Assembly: GCA_021740105.1 (NCBI GenBank)
Contig: JAIPAM010000002.1
Location: 1 to 64,000 of the forward strand
Length of the DNA: 64,000 nucleotides
Source: Flavobacterium sp.
GTDB taxonomy: Bacteria; Bacteroidota; Bacteroidia; Flavobacteriales; Flavobacteriaceae
Direction: 5' to 3'
This document shows positions 29,011-38,540 of this stretch, one piece after another. Every line of letters starts with the position of its first letter. The first letter of the stretch is position 1. A program made the position numbers and the translations under genes. The notes beneath the pieces were generated by a model. It did no database searches. It had not been told where the DNA came from and saw only the letters and a program-made list of their open reading frames with translations.

Positions 29011-30141
29011 ATGAAAATAGCTATAGTTTGTTATCCTACATTTGGCGGAAGTGGCGTAGTTGCTACCGAATTAGGATTGGAGTTGGCAAGACGAGGACAT
29101 GAAATTCATTTTATTACCTACAGTCAGCCAGTTCGATTAGAGCTATTAAATGCCAATGTCCATTATCACGAAGTGAATGTTCCAGAGTATCCATTATTTC
29201 ATTATCAACCTTATGAATTGGCTTTGTCAAGCAAATTAGTTGATATGGTAAAACTTCATAAAATTGATTTACTTCACGTTCATTATGCTATTCCACATGC
29301 CTATGCTGGCTATATGGCAAAACAAATGTTGAAATCTGAAGGAATAAAAATCCCTATGGTAACAACTCTGCATGGAACAGATATTACCCTTGTTGGTAAA
29401 CATCCATTTTACAAAACTGCCGTTACTTTTAGCATCAATAAATCGGATGTGGTTACTTCGGTTTCTCAAAATTTAAAAGAGGAAACGTACTCTTTATTTG
29501 AAATAAAAAAAGACATTCATGTTATTCCAAATTTTATTGAATTAGATAAAATAAAAAATATTTCTAAGATAGCATCTAATCGTTCTGTGATGGCGAATGA
29601 AAATGAGAAAATTATTACTCACATTAGTAATTTCAGAAAGGTGAAACGTATTCCAGATGTGATTGAAATTTTTTACAAAATTCAACAGAAAATACCTTCA
29701 AAGCTGATGATGGTTGGTGACGGTCCTGAAAAGGAAGTTGCCGAAAGTTTGTGTTATAAATTGGGAATTTCAGATAAAGTTATCTTCTTTGGCAATAGCA
29801 ATGAAATTGATAAAATACTAAGTTTTACCGATTTGTTTTTATTGCCTTCGGAAACGGAGAGTTTTGGATTGGCTGCATTAGAAGCAATGGCTTGGGGCGT
29901 TCCAGTAATTTCTAGTAATACTGGAGGACTTCCTGAAGTAAATTTTGATGGAATTTCTGGCTATTTAAGTGAGGTTGGTAATACAGAAGAAATGGCTCAG
30001 AACGCCATCAAAATTTTAGATAACGAAAAAACTTTGTTGGAGTTTAAATCAAATGCCTCAAAAACCGCGACACAGTTTGATATTAAGAAAATAGTCACTT
30101 TATATGAAAATTTATATATTGACGTTCTTAATAAGAAATAG
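29011..30141 (+). CDS. bshA: N-acetyl-alpha-D-glucosaminyl L-malate synthase BshA
   Basis: BshA is the first enzyme of bacillithiol synthesis and joins GlcNAc from UDP-GlcNAc to L-malate. The 376-residue GT4 glycosyltransferase has the N-terminal loop PTFGGSGVVATELG (residues 9-22), the family-typical GHEIHFITYSQPVRL, HGTDITLVG, and the nucleotide-sugar motif ESFGLAALEAMAWGVPV. The long match to the Bacillus type and the normal length give high confidence. bshB and bshC are not in this window. Confidence 0.95.
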   Translation: MKIAIVCYPTFGGSGVVATELGLELARRGHEIHFITYSQPVRLELLNANVHYHEVNVPEYPLFHYQPYELALSSKLVDMVKLHKIDLLHVHYAIPHAYAGYMAKQMLKSEGIKIPMVTTLHGTDITLVGKHPFYKTAVTFSINKSDVVTSVSQNLKEETYSLFEIKKDIHVIPNFIELDKIKNISKIASNRSVMANENEKIITHISNFRKVKRIPDVIEIFYKIQQKIPSKLMMVGDGPEKEVAESLCYKLGISDKVIFFGNSNEIDKILSFTDLFLLPSETESFGLAALEAMAWGVPVISSNTGGLPEVNFDGISGYLSEVGNTEEMAQNAIKILDNEKTLLEFKSNASKTATQFDIKKIVTLYENLYIDVLNKK

Positions 30142-30146
30142 TTAAA

Positions 30147-30623
30147 TTAGAATTTATATCGTAGACCTAAAGCGATATCTGTTCCAAAACTATTTTCAAA
30201 ATAACCATTACCGCCAATTTCAGGTCTTAAATCTAAAGATACTTGAAGAGGAAAGTCGAAATTGTATTCAATTCCAATATCGCCAGCTGCAAAAATAAAA
30301 GTACCGCTATCACCATTGGGAGTGCTATTTGAAAAGCTTCCTAATCCTCCACCAACACCAGCATACCAATTAAATCCTTGTTCAAGTGACCAAACCCATT
30401 GGTACAACCCATTTAATTTAATAGCACTTATACTGTTACTGCTTCTCCAACCCAAATTAAATTCAGCTCTATTTTCAGAATTTAATTTCATTTGATAGGA
30501 AATTTCAGTTCCAAATCCTCTATTTGAGCCTAAACGTAAACCAATAGAATGATCGGAAATATCTTGTGCAGATAAAGAAGAAATACCCAATAATAATAAC
30601 GAACAAACAAATAGATTTTTCAT
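30147..30623 (-). CDS. Small outer-membrane beta-barrel protein
   Basis: A 158-residue protein with a signal peptide (cleavage near LSAQ) and alternating hydrophobic strands (SIGLRLGSNRGFGTEISYQM, AEFNLGWRS, YAGVGGGLGSF). It ends in a terminal Phe (ALGLRYKF), typical of outer-membrane barrels recognised by BamA. About eight strands can be counted. No specific function. It is convergent with bshA, 5 bases away. Confidence 0.78.
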   Translation of the reverse strand: MKNLFVCSLLLLGISSLSAQDISDHSIGLRLGSNRGFGTEISYQMKLNSENRAEFNLGWRSSNSISAIKLNGLYQWVWSLEQGFNWYAGVGGGLGSFSNSTPNGDSGTFIFAAGDIGIEYNFDFPLQVSLDLRPEIGGNGYFENSFGTDIALGLRYKF

Positions 30624-30693
30624 AAGTGATAAATTTAGATTACAAATTCATAACGCAACACTTTGATAGCTATTGTGTTTTTTTATATTATTT

Positions 30694-31497
30694 TTAATTA
30701 CTTACAACATAAGTTTGTAAAAATTCTTCCTGAGTTTGATTTCCAGTAGTAGGTATTGGAAGTGTAATTCCGGTTGGAAGTGCATTTAAACGGTAGTTAA
30801 TTGTGGTATTGGTATAAACATTTCCAATAGCTTTCGAATAATATTGATAGGAGGTTACCACATCCTGAGTATCCAAAATACTTACAACAACTGGAAATGG
30901 AACTCCTGTAACTGTTAAACTTGTAGTGATTCTAGCATTTAACACAGTCTTTATTTTCTTTACATCGGTGTAAACGCGTCCGTTTGAAGAGAAAGTCGGT
31001 AAGGATTCAATATTAGTTGACTTTAAAGTGTAATTAATAACCAAAGGGTAATTTCCAACGGTTTGATTGATAACACCTGTAACACTCCCTAATTCTTGGT
31101 TATTTGTGGCGTTTTCTTGGAAAATAACGTAATCATTAAGTGATAAATTAATAGGTAAACCAGCACCAAAATCAAAACCTATAGTACCCGTTAATAATAA
31201 TCGGTAACCATCAATTCGTACCGCATTTTTATTCATAGAATTAGAAAAGAAACCAATCGGAGTAGTTCTAGTTTTAAATTTTTTATAAACTTTAGTGTTT
31301 ATAGTAGTATCATTAGAAACATATAAAGAATCGGTTTGAGTAATAGCATTGGTTAAAACTCTGTATTTCCAATAATTTCTCAGCGCTAATGGAAAATAAT
31401 TAGTTTGCGTTGTCGAATCTGATCCTGTATCTGAATCTGAGGAACAAGAAAAAAGCATTATTAAAACTGCAAACGATAATAGAATTTTAATTTTCAT
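30694..31497 (-). CDS. Surface-type lipoprotein of unknown function
   Basis: A 267-residue lipoprotein with lipobox LFSC (Cys18), followed by an acidic SSDSDTGSDS stretch. That matches the lipoprotein export signal used for surface exposure in Bacteroidota. The rest is beta-rich with a repeated NYRLN/NYFPL style. It contains no enzyme motif that I recognise. The neighbouring barrel gene is on the same strand, 70 bases downstream. Confidence 0.72.
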   Translation of the reverse strand: MKIKILLSFAVLIMLFSCSSDSDTGSDSTTQTNYFPLALRNYWKYRVLTNAITQTDSLYVSNDTTINTKVYKKFKTRTTPIGFFSNSMNKNAVRIDGYRLLLTGTIGFDFGAGLPINLSLNDYVIFQENATNNQELGSVTGVINQTVGNYPLVINYTLKSTNIESLPTFSSNGRVYTDVKKIKTVLNARITTSLTVTGVPFPVVVSILDTQDVVTSYQYYSKAIGNVYTNTTINYRLNALPTGITLPIPTTGNQTQEEFLQTYVVSN

Positions 31498-31585
31498 AAT
31501 TTGGTTTTTAAAATATATTAAGCTAAAGTATAAAAAATTCTTTACTTATTAAAAATTTATATTTTAGGTTTCAAATTATAAAACT

Positions 31586-31593
31586 TATATTTG
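31586..31593 (+). promoter_or_regulatory. -7 promoter element for aroC
   Basis: TATATTTG matches TAnnTTTG exactly, 17 bases before the aroC ATG. No -33 TTG is seen at the usual distance. Confidence 0.45.
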
Positions 31594-31610
31594 TTCAAAA
31601 TCGGATTAAT

Positions 31611-32675
31611 ATGTCAGGTAATACAATAGGAAAACTATTTAAATTAACCACTTTTGGTGAATCTCATGGTGAAGCATTAGGCGGTATTATTGTGGGTTGT
31701 CCTTCAGGAATTAAGTTGGATTTTGACGCTATTAATCTAGAAATGTCACGTCGTAAACCTGGACAATCTTCAATTGTAACCCAACGAAAAGAAGAGGACA
31801 ATATTCAATTTATGTCCGGAATATTTGAAGGCAAAACTACAGGAACCTCAATAGGATTTTTAATTCAAAATACTGATCAAAAATCACAAGATTATTCTGA
31901 TATAAAAAACACCTATCGACCAAGTCATGCTGACTATGTTTATGAAAAAAAATATGGTATTCGTGATTATCGTGGTGGAGGTAGAAGTTCAGCTCGTGAA
32001 ACGGCAAGTAGAGTAGTAGCTGGTGCAATTGCCAAACAGATTATTCCTTCTATAAAAATCAACGCTTTCGTTTCCTCAATCGGTGATATTTATTTAAACA
32101 AACCATATCAAAATTTAGATTTTTCAAAAATTGAATCTAATGTTGTGCGCTGTCCAGATTCTGAAACAGCTGCAAAAATGGAACAATTAATTCGAGAGAC
32201 TAAAAAAGACGGGGATACCGTTGGTGGAACAATTACTTGTGTCATTCAAAATGTACCTATCGGTTTAGGTGAGCCTGTTTTTGATAAATTACACGCCGAC
32301 TTAGGCAAAGCGATGTTGTCAATCAACGCAGTTAAAGGTTTTGAATATGGAAGTGGTTTTTGTGGAGCTCAAATGAAAGGAAGTGAGCATAATGATTTGT
32401 ACAATCCAGACGGCACAACGAAAACCAATTTATCGGGTGGTATTCAAGGTGGAATTTCAAACGGCATGGATATTTATTTTAGAGTTGCTTTTAAGCCAGT
32501 TGCCACATTAATTCAGAAACAAGAAGTATTAGATAATCAAGGAAATATAGTTGAATTACAAGGAAAAGGACGTCATGATCCTTGTGTTCTTCCGCGAGCA
32601 GTTCCTATAGTTGAAGCTATGGCTGCATTGGTTTTAGCCGATTTCTATTTGATAAATAAAATATATCAGAAGTAA
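31611..32675 (+). CDS. aroC: Chorismate synthase
   Basis: AroC makes chorismate from EPSP, the last step of the shikimate pathway, using reduced FMN. The 354-residue protein has the signatures [11 protein letters not shown] (residues 15-25), RPGQSS-type [15 protein letters not shown], the [13 protein letters not shown] motif near residue 125, and the C-terminal [20 protein letters not shown]. The length is standard. The symporter gene follows 19 bases later and may be co-transcribed. Confidence 0.97.
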   Translation: MSGNTIGKLFKLTTFGESHGEALGGIIVGCPSGIKLDFDAINLEMSRRKPGQSSIVTQRKEEDNIQFMSGIFEGKTTGTSIGFLIQNTDQKSQDYSDIKNTYRPSHADYVYEKKYGIRDYRGGGRSSARETASRVVAGAIAKQIIPSIKINAFVSSIGDIYLNKPYQNLDFSKIESNVVRCPDSETAAKMEQLIRETKKDGDTVGGTITCVIQNVPIGLGEPVFDKLHADLGKAMLSINAVKGFEYGSGFCGAQMKGSEHNDLYNPDGTTKTNLSGGIQGGISNGMDIYFRVAFKPVATLIQKQEVLDNQGNIVELQGKGRHDPCVLPRAVPIVEAMAALVLADFYLINKIYQK

Positions 32676-32694
32676 AATAATTAATATACAATTC

Positions 32695-33945
32695 ATGCAA
32701 GAAACATCAAAACAATCCTTGAAAAACAATTTAACTTTCCAAATTCTAATCGCAATGGTTTTGGGAGGAATTCTTGGAATTTTTATTCATAATAATCTTT
32801 CGGCTGAAGGGGCAAAAGAATTTAGTGGTTATATAAAATTGTTAGCTACTGTATTTATTCGTTTAGTACAAATGATTATTTCTCCTTTAGTATTTTCAAC
32901 ATTAGTTGTAGGAATTGCAAAATTGGGAGATATTAAAGCTGTTGGAAGAATTGGGGGTAAAGCAATGGGTTGGTTTTTTACTGCCTCTTTTGTTTCGTTA
33001 TTAATAGGAATGTTTTGGGTAAATGTTTTAACTCCAGGTGAAGGTTTAAATTTATCCAACATCGATTTAAATACTGCTAGTGAAGTTACTGAAAAAACTC
33101 AGGTTTTTTCAGCTCAAAATTTCATCGAACACATAATTCCAAAAAGTATTGTAGAAGCTATGGCGAGTAATGAAATACTGCAAATTGTTATTTTCTCTAT
33201 TTTCTTTGGATTGGCTGCAGCTGCAATTGGAGAAAATTCAAAACCTGTGGTTAATGCATTAGATAAACTTTCACATATTGTTTTGAAAATGGTGAATTAT
33301 GTGATGAAGTTTGCACCAATTGGAGTTTTTGGGGCTATTGCAGGAGTTTTTGCAATTAGAGATTTTGGAGATTTATTAATGACCTATGCCAAATTCTTCG
33401 GTTCATTTATGGTGGGAATAACAACATTATGGATACTATTAGTAGCAGTTGGTTATATTTTCTTAAAATCAAAAATGAGTTTATTGTTAAAAAGAATTGT
33501 AAGTCCTATAGTAATTGCATTTAGCACCACTAGTTCAGAAGCGGTTTTTCCAAAACTGACAGAAGAATTAGAACGATTCGGTGTTAAAGATAGAATTGTA
33601 TCCTTCATGTTACCCTTAGGATATTCTTTTAATCTTGATGGCAGTATGATGTACATGACTTTCGCAAGTATTTTTATTGCTCAAGCCTATGGAATTCACT
33701 TGGATTTACCTACTCAATTTACTATGCTTTTTGTTTTAATGCTTACTAGTAAAGGAATTGCTGGAGTTCCAAGAGCAAGTTTAGTAGTAGTGGCTGCAAC
33801 TTGTGGTATGTTTGATATTCCAATAGAGGGAATTGCTTTAATTCTACCGATCGATCATTTTTGTGATATGTTTCGAAGTGGAACCAATGTTTTAGGAAAT
33901 GCCTTAGCAACTTCTGTCGTTGGTAAATGGGAGAAAGAAGAATAA
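32695..33945 (+). CDS. Dicarboxylate/amino acid:cation symporter (DAACS family)
   Basis: A 416-residue inner-membrane secondary transporter of the GltP/DctA type with about eight helices and two re-entrant hairpins. Visible family motifs are the Ser-rich HP1 region FSTTSSEAVFPK, the helix 7 motif SFNLDGSMMYM, and the helix 8 signature RSGTNVLGNALATSV. HP1 has TTSSE and helix 8 has MFRSGTN, small departures from the usual Glu/Asp transporter patterns, so the exact substrate (glutamate, aspartate or C4-dicarboxylate) is open. Confidence 0.9.
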   Translation: MQETSKQSLKNNLTFQILIAMVLGGILGIFIHNNLSAEGAKEFSGYIKLLATVFIRLVQMIISPLVFSTLVVGIAKLGDIKAVGRIGGKAMGWFFTASFVSLLIGMFWVNVLTPGEGLNLSNIDLNTASEVTEKTQVFSAQNFIEHIIPKSIVEAMASNEILQIVIFSIFFGLAAAAIGENSKPVVNALDKLSHIVLKMVNYVMKFAPIGVFGAIAGVFAIRDFGDLLMTYAKFFGSFMVGITTLWILLVAVGYIFLKSKMSLLLKRIVSPIVIAFSTTSSEAVFPKLTEELERFGVKDRIVSFMLPLGYSFNLDGSMMYMTFASIFIAQAYGIHLDLPTQFTMLFVLMLTSKGIAGVPRASLVVVAATCGMFDIPIEGIALILPIDHFCDMFRSGTNVLGNALATSVVGKWEKEE

Positions 33946-33982
33946 AATATTTCTTATTATTTTATTTTAGTTTATTTTTATT

Positions 33983-33990
33983 TACATTTG
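33983..33990 (+). promoter_or_regulatory. -7 promoter element for a T9SS protein gene
   Basis: TACATTTG matches TAnnTTTG exactly, 29 bases before the ATG at 34020, in a strongly AT-rich intergenic region. Confidence 0.45.
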
Positions 33991-34019
33991 TTAATCATTA
34001 ACTTTTAAAAATACTATTT

Positions 34020-35081
34020 ATGAAAAAACTTTTACTTTTATCTTTATTTATTTTTCCTTTATTTTCAAACGCACAGGTTTTAATAACTGAAAATTTTAAT
34101 TCTTTAAATGTTGGTAATATTTCTAATGAAATTACCGGAGCTGTAGCGGGTCAAGGAAGTTATTATTTATTTTCTAGCAATGGTACACCTCCAACAACAA
34201 CTTCAAATGCAGGTGTTTCTAATGCTCAAATTGTATCAACAGGAAATGCTAGTCAAGGAATATTATTAGAAGGTCCTAATGGAGATTTAGGAAGTCGTTT
34301 TGTATGGAAAGATGGTTTACCTGCACTTTGGTCATCTAGAACATCTATGAATCAAATTATTGAACTTGAAGTGGATATAAATCCAGGTGCTGGAACAAGT
34401 ACTAGTAGAAATACTTTTGGAGCTTACATCTTTAATGCTGCTGGTGATAAAGTTCTTGCCGGTTTTACAGTAAGAGCAGCTACTAGAGAATTATTTTTAG
34501 TTGCTTATTCAACTCCAACTGGAAACCCTGTTGGAAATTACAGTTATAGTTTAGCTGCTGCTCCTGGAATTCAATTACCTGCTAACACTTTCAGTAGAGT
34601 AGGAATTTCTTACAATGTTACTACTAGATTGGTTACCATTAAAGGACCAGGTTTAGCTACTGGAGCAACAGTTACTGGAAGTGCTACTGCTACAGATCCT
34701 GCAGAAGTTGATTTTATTGCATTTTCAGGAAATACAACAGCTGCACCTAATTCAGCATCAGCAACGATGGTTATGGACAATTTAACTATAAAAGCAACCG
34801 GTACTGATTCTTTATTAGACAACACTACTTTTGATAATGTGATTACTTCATTCTCTGTTTCTCCAAATCCAGCAAATGATTTTATTACCATTTCTAATTC
34901 AGAAAATGTTTTAGTTAATGCAATTTCAATTTCTGATTTAAACGGAAGAGTTGTTAAACAAAATTCTTTTACTGATGTAACCAATGTTCAAGTAAATATT
35001 TCTGATTTATCTTCAGGAGTTTACATGATGAACATCACTTCTGATAAAGGTTCTGTAACTAAAAAGATTATTAAAAACTAA
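34020..35081 (+). CDS. Secreted protein with T9SS type A sorting domain
   Basis: A 353-residue protein with a signal peptide (residues 1-18, SNAQ), a beta-rich central domain (about 20-260), possibly a jellyroll, and a typical C-terminal sorting domain (about 278-353: SPNPANDFITIS, SDLNGRVVKQ, SSGVYMMNI, KKIIKN). It would be exported by the type IX system. It contains no catalytic motif that I recognise. It is a single gene with its own promoter element and a strong terminator behind. Confidence 0.88.
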   Translation: MKKLLLLSLFIFPLFSNAQVLITENFNSLNVGNISNEITGAVAGQGSYYLFSSNGTPPTTTSNAGVSNAQIVSTGNASQGILLEGPNGDLGSRFVWKDGLPALWSSRTSMNQIIELEVDINPGAGTSTSRNTFGAYIFNAAGDKVLAGFTVRAATRELFLVAYSTPTGNPVGNYSYSLAAAPGIQLPANTFSRVGISYNVTTRLVTIKGPGLATGATVTGSATATDPAEVDFIAFSGNTTAAPNSASATMVMDNLTIKATGTDSLLDNTTFDNVITSFSVSPNPANDFITISNSENVLVNAISISDLNGRVVKQNSFTDVTNVQVNISDLSSGVYMMNITSDKGSVTKKIIKN

Positions 35082-35102
35082 TAAACTTAGTTTCTAAATA
35101 AA

Positions 35103-35132
35103 AAACTCCTCAAGCAATTGAGGAGTTTTTTT
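35103..35132. terminator. Strong bidirectional terminator
   Basis: Ten-base arms AAACTCCTCA (35103-35112) and TGAGGAGTTT (35119-35128) are flanked by an A-run on the left and a T-run on the right. It serves the T9SS gene and, on the other strand, the convergent DCC gene. Confidence 0.88.
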
Positions 35133-35548
35133 TAATAAATAAATTTAGATTTAATTTCTTCTGTAGGAACCAAACAAGTTTCTTTTTTGCCATACCACAA
35201 ATAACGATTTTTTGCTACATAATCATAAAGCATATTACGCAAACCTGTAGGTATTATTCTGAAAAGGGTACCAAAATGAAAAACCCCTCCTAAATCTTTG
35301 GCTATTTCAATTGCTGCAGCCGATTTATAGTTATAAGAAATCCCAGGTTCATAAACTATAACGCTATCAATATGTTTTGTTGACAATCCAATATGATTAA
35401 CAATTTCTTTACCTAAATCCGATTGTAAGGCAACAAAGCGAAAAACATCTTTCTTATCGTGTTTTATAACAAACAGTACTGATGATTTGCATAAATTGCA
35501 AAAACCATCAAATAAGATTATCTTTTTACCTTCCGGGAATGCTATCAT
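35132..35548 (-). CDS. DCC family thiol-disulfide oxidoreductase-like protein (DUF393)
   Basis: A 138-residue protein with the DUF393 hallmark FDGFCNLCKSSV (residues about 14-25), a thioredoxin-like CxxC, and the family-typical RFVALQSDLGKEI. DCC proteins are predicted thiol-disulfide oxidoreductases; substrates are unknown. It begins 5 bases after the mutS2 stop, so it is co-transcribed with mutS2. Confidence 0.88.
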   Translation of the reverse strand: MIAFPEGKKIILFDGFCNLCKSSVLFVIKHDKKDVFRFVALQSDLGKEIVNHIGLSTKHIDSVIVYEPGISYNYKSAAAIEIAKDLGGVFHFGTLFRIIPTGLRNMLYDYVAKNRYLWYGKKETCLVPTEEIKSKFIY

Positions 35549-35553
35549 ATAAA

Positions 35554-37725
35554 CTAATTTTTCTTGGATTCTACAAATTCTAAAGCTTCCAAATTTACAG
35601 TAGAGGTAAAAACTCCGTAATTTACTAATGCTTTATTTTTTTCTATCTTATCAATCGTTCCGATAGATTTTCCATCAAACATTCTCACTCGATCACCAAC
35701 TTTCAAAACGGGTTTCGGCTTTTCAATCACTAAATTAGCTTTAATCTTCTTTTCTTTCTTCTCGGCACGAATGATTTCTACTTTTTCAGTAACTTCCTGT
35801 ATTACTTCTTTTTTCTTTTCAGCAATTGCTTTGACTTCCTTAGTTGAAATTTTAATTCTTTTCGAATTTTCAATTTCAATAATTTTCAAAAACTCTGCGA
35901 CCAATTCTTTTTTATTCTTCCTATTAAAATATTTCGAAGCCAAATCATCAATCTTCTGTCCTATGTAAATTAACTTTTGATTGCTATCATATAATTCCTG
36001 ATAACTTTCTAATTTCTGTTTTATTTTGACATTAATATTTTCCATTTTCTTCCCTTCTTCACGAGCTTTCAATTCCTCTTCTTTTAAATTTTGTGAAGTT
36101 TTTTCCATTTTGGAACGCTCTTTTTGAAGGGTCGCAATCGTTTTATCAAAGCGGACTTTTCCACCTTCGATTTTCTTTTTTGCTCGATTAATCAAACCAA
36201 AAGGAATTCCATTTTTTTGGGCAACCTCAAATGTAAAAGAACTTCCAGCTTGTCCTAAAACTAATTTGTACATTGGTTCCAGCGACTTTTCATCAAAAAG
36301 CATATTGGCATTCATAGCAAAAGGTAATTCGTTTGCCAGTATTTTTAAATTAGAATAATGAGTTGTAATTATTCCAAACGCTTCCCGATGGTAAAACTCT
36401 TCTAAGAAAATCTCAGCTAAAGCGCCACCCAATTCCGGATCAGAACCGGTTCCAAATTCATCAATTAAAAACAAGGTTTTGCTGTTGCATTTTTTTAGAA
36501 AATAATTCATGTTTTTCAATCGATAACTGTAGGTGCTCAAATGATTTTCTATGGATTGGTTGTCACCAATATCAGTCAAAATTCTATCGAATAAAAAAGT
36601 TTCGCTTCGTTCATGAACAGGAATCAACATCCCTGATTGTAACATTAATTGGAGTAATCCCACTGTTTTTAAAGAAATGGTTTTACCACCAGCATTTGGC
36701 CCAGAAATAACAATAATCCTATTATTAGATTCTAATTCTATTGTTTGTGGGTAAGTAACCAGTTTATTTTCTTTATTGTTTAAATATAAAATAGGATGGA
36801 AGGCCTCTTTAAAAAACAGCCTCCGTTCTTCAGTAATTGTTGGTAAAATGGCATTTATTTTTACTGCATATTTTGCTTTGGCAGCGGTAACATCAATATC
36901 ACTTAAAAACTCTTGATATTCTATGACTAATGATAAATAGGGACGGATTCTATCAGTTAAATACTTAAGAATCTTAGTGATTTCTTCTTTTTCTTCATAT
37001 TCTAAATTACTTAACTCACGAGAGTAATTTAAAGTTGTTTCGGGTTCTATATAGGCAATACTTCCTGTTTTGGAACTACCTAAAATAGAGCCTTTAACTT
37101 TTCTTCGGTACATCGATAAAACTGCTAAAACCCTACGATTTTGAACAAAACTTTCTTTGATATCATCCAAATAGCCAAGTGAATTGTATTGTGTTAAGGC
37201 AATTCCAAAACTCTGATTTACCTTTCCTCTTACTGAATTCATATTTCTACGAATATTCAATAAATCAACTGAAGCATTGTCTTTTATTTCTCCATATTTA
37301 TCAACCACGTCCTCAATTAAAGCAATTATCTCTTTAGTGTATTCAACTTTACTTGCTCGTTTATTTAAATTGGGATAATACTCATCAAACTTTTTAAGAA
37401 ACAACAAAAGCGTGTTCACCGTAATGGAGATATTGGCGATTTTTCTAAAACTTCCAACTTCTAAAAAACTATCTTCAATGTACAAAAATTTAATTTCATG
37501 ATTGATTACTTCAAAACCATGATTTGGAATTGCATTGTTATTTTGAAATGAAGAAACGTATTCCGAAGTTTGCAATAAAGACTCCATCAATTCCACTTTT
37601 TCATTAAAAGGCTTGATTTCCAATGCTTTTTGCTTACCAATATCAGTATTACAAATAGTAGAAAGAGTTTCTAATATTGTTGGAAATTGTAAGTCATTAA
37701 TCGTTTTTTCGTTAATGTTGATCAT
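35554..37725 (-). CDS. MutS2-family ATPase lacking a Smr domain
   Basis: A 723-residue MutS-family ATPase. The order is MutS-like helical core (1-330), ATPase with Walker A GPNAGGKT (342-349), Walker B LFLIDEFGTG, coiled coil (about 520-600), and a C-terminal KOW-like segment (GDRVRMFDGKSIGTIDKIE). It lacks the C-terminal Smr nuclease domain of classic MutS2 (about 780 residues) and the N-terminal mismatch-recognition domain of MutS1. A role in recombination control or collided-ribosome rescue is possible by homology only. Confidence 0.88.
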   Translation of the reverse strand: MININEKTINDLQFPTILETLSTICNTDIGKQKALEIKPFNEKVELMESLLQTSEYVSSFQNNNAIPNHGFEVINHEIKFLYIEDSFLEVGSFRKIANISITVNTLLLFLKKFDEYYPNLNKRASKVEYTKEIIALIEDVVDKYGEIKDNASVDLLNIRRNMNSVRGKVNQSFGIALTQYNSLGYLDDIKESFVQNRRVLAVLSMYRRKVKGSILGSSKTGSIAYIEPETTLNYSRELSNLEYEEKEEITKILKYLTDRIRPYLSLVIEYQEFLSDIDVTAAKAKYAVKINAILPTITEERRLFFKEAFHPILYLNNKENKLVTYPQTIELESNNRIIVISGPNAGGKTISLKTVGLLQLMLQSGMLIPVHERSETFLFDRILTDIGDNQSIENHLSTYSYRLKNMNYFLKKCNSKTLFLIDEFGTGSDPELGGALAEIFLEEFYHREAFGIITTHYSNLKILANELPFAMNANMLFDEKSLEPMYKLVLGQAGSSFTFEVAQKNGIPFGLINRAKKKIEGGKVRFDKTIATLQKERSKMEKTSQNLKEEELKAREEGKKMENINVKIKQKLESYQELYDSNQKLIYIGQKIDDLASKYFNRKNKKELVAEFLKIIEIENSKRIKISTKEVKAIAEKKKEVIQEVTEKVEIIRAEKKEKKIKANLVIEKPKPVLKVGDRVRMFDGKSIGTIDKIEKNKALVNYGVFTSTVNLEALEFVESKKN

Positions 37726-37749
37726 TGTTTTTTAGAAAATTTAACATTG

Positions 37750-37757
37750 CAAAAATA
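37750..37757 (-). promoter_or_regulatory. -7 promoter element for the MutS2 gene
   Basis: The minus strand reads TATTTTTG, a match to TAnnTTTG, 24 bases before the ATG. The surrounding 14 bases (37747-37760) are identical to those upstream of the helicase gene at 59879-59892. Confidence 0.45.
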
Positions 37758-37845
37758 CGTAATTACCATTCAATTACTATTGGATTTATAAAGTTTTAAT
37801 GTTTGTTGAAGCAATTAAATTTAGTATAATCACAATCCGATTTTG

Positions 37846-37853
37846 TACATTTG
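37846..37853 (+). promoter_or_regulatory. -7 promoter element that supports the ung start
   Basis: TACATTTG matches TAnnTTTG. It lies downstream of the first in-frame ATG (37799) and 14 bases upstream of the ATG at 37868, so transcripts from it can only use the later start. Confidence 0.4.
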
Positions 37854-37867
37854 ATTTTTATTATTTT

Positions 37868-38536
37868 ATGGAAATCAATTTAAATTCTTCGTGGAAATCA
37901 TTATTATGTGAGGAAATAAACCAACCTTATTTCATTGATTTAATGAATTCAGTTGATGATGAATATTCTAAAAATACTTGTTATCCACCCAAAGAATTGA
38001 TATTCTCTACTTTTGATTATTGCAGTTTTGAAAATTTAAAAGTGGTAATTATTGGACAAGATCCTTATCATGGTGAAGGAGAAGCTAACGGACTTTGTTT
38101 TTCCGTGAAAGATTCCGTTAAAATCCCCCCGTCTTTAAAAAATATTTTCAGAGAAATTAATTTAGATTTCGATGTATTGCTTATGCCAACTTCTGGTAAT
38201 TTAGAACGATGGGCAAAACAAGGGGTCTTGTTATTGAATGCTGCTTTAACGGTACAAAAAGACAAACCAAATAGTCACAAACACTTAAATTGGAATCAAT
38301 TTACTGATGCTGTAATCCAACTGATTTCTGACAAAAAAGAAAATGTGGTTTTTTTACTTTGGGGAAATTTTGCTCAAAAGAAAGGTTTGAAAATTGATAG
38401 AAGCAAACACCTTGTTTTAGAGTCTGGTCATCCTTCTCCAATGAGTGCCAATCAAGGAAAATGGTTCGGAAATAAGCATTTTAGTCAGGCAAATAGTTAT
38501 TTAAAAATTAAAGGTAAACCAAATATTGAATGGTAA
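37868..38536 (+). CDS. ung: Uracil-DNA glycosylase (family 1)
   Basis: Ung removes uracil from DNA to begin base-excision repair. The 222-residue protein (ATG at 37868, MEINLNSSWK) has the water-activating motif GQDPYHG (Asp65, residues 63-69), the GVLLLNAALTV motif, and the C-terminal GHPSPMS with the catalytic His. An earlier ATG at 37799 would add a 23-residue tail lying upstream of a promoter-like element, so I prefer the shorter form, which also fits the family length. Confidence 0.93.
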   Translation: MEINLNSSWKSLLCEEINQPYFIDLMNSVDDEYSKNTCYPPKELIFSTFDYCSFENLKVVIIGQDPYHGEGEANGLCFSVKDSVKIPPSLKNIFREINLDFDVLLMPTSGNLERWAKQGVLLLNAALTVQKDKPNSHKHLNWNQFTDAVIQLISDKKENVVFLLWGNFAQKKGLKIDRSKHLVLESGHPSPMSANQGKWFGNKHFSQANSYLKIKGKPNIEW

Positions 38537-38540
38537 ATAA

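Noticed and set aside
34610..34984. Minus-strand 124-codon frame inside the T9SS gene at 34020
   Set aside because: Shadow frame; the plus-strand gene has a signal peptide, sorting domain, promoter and terminator.
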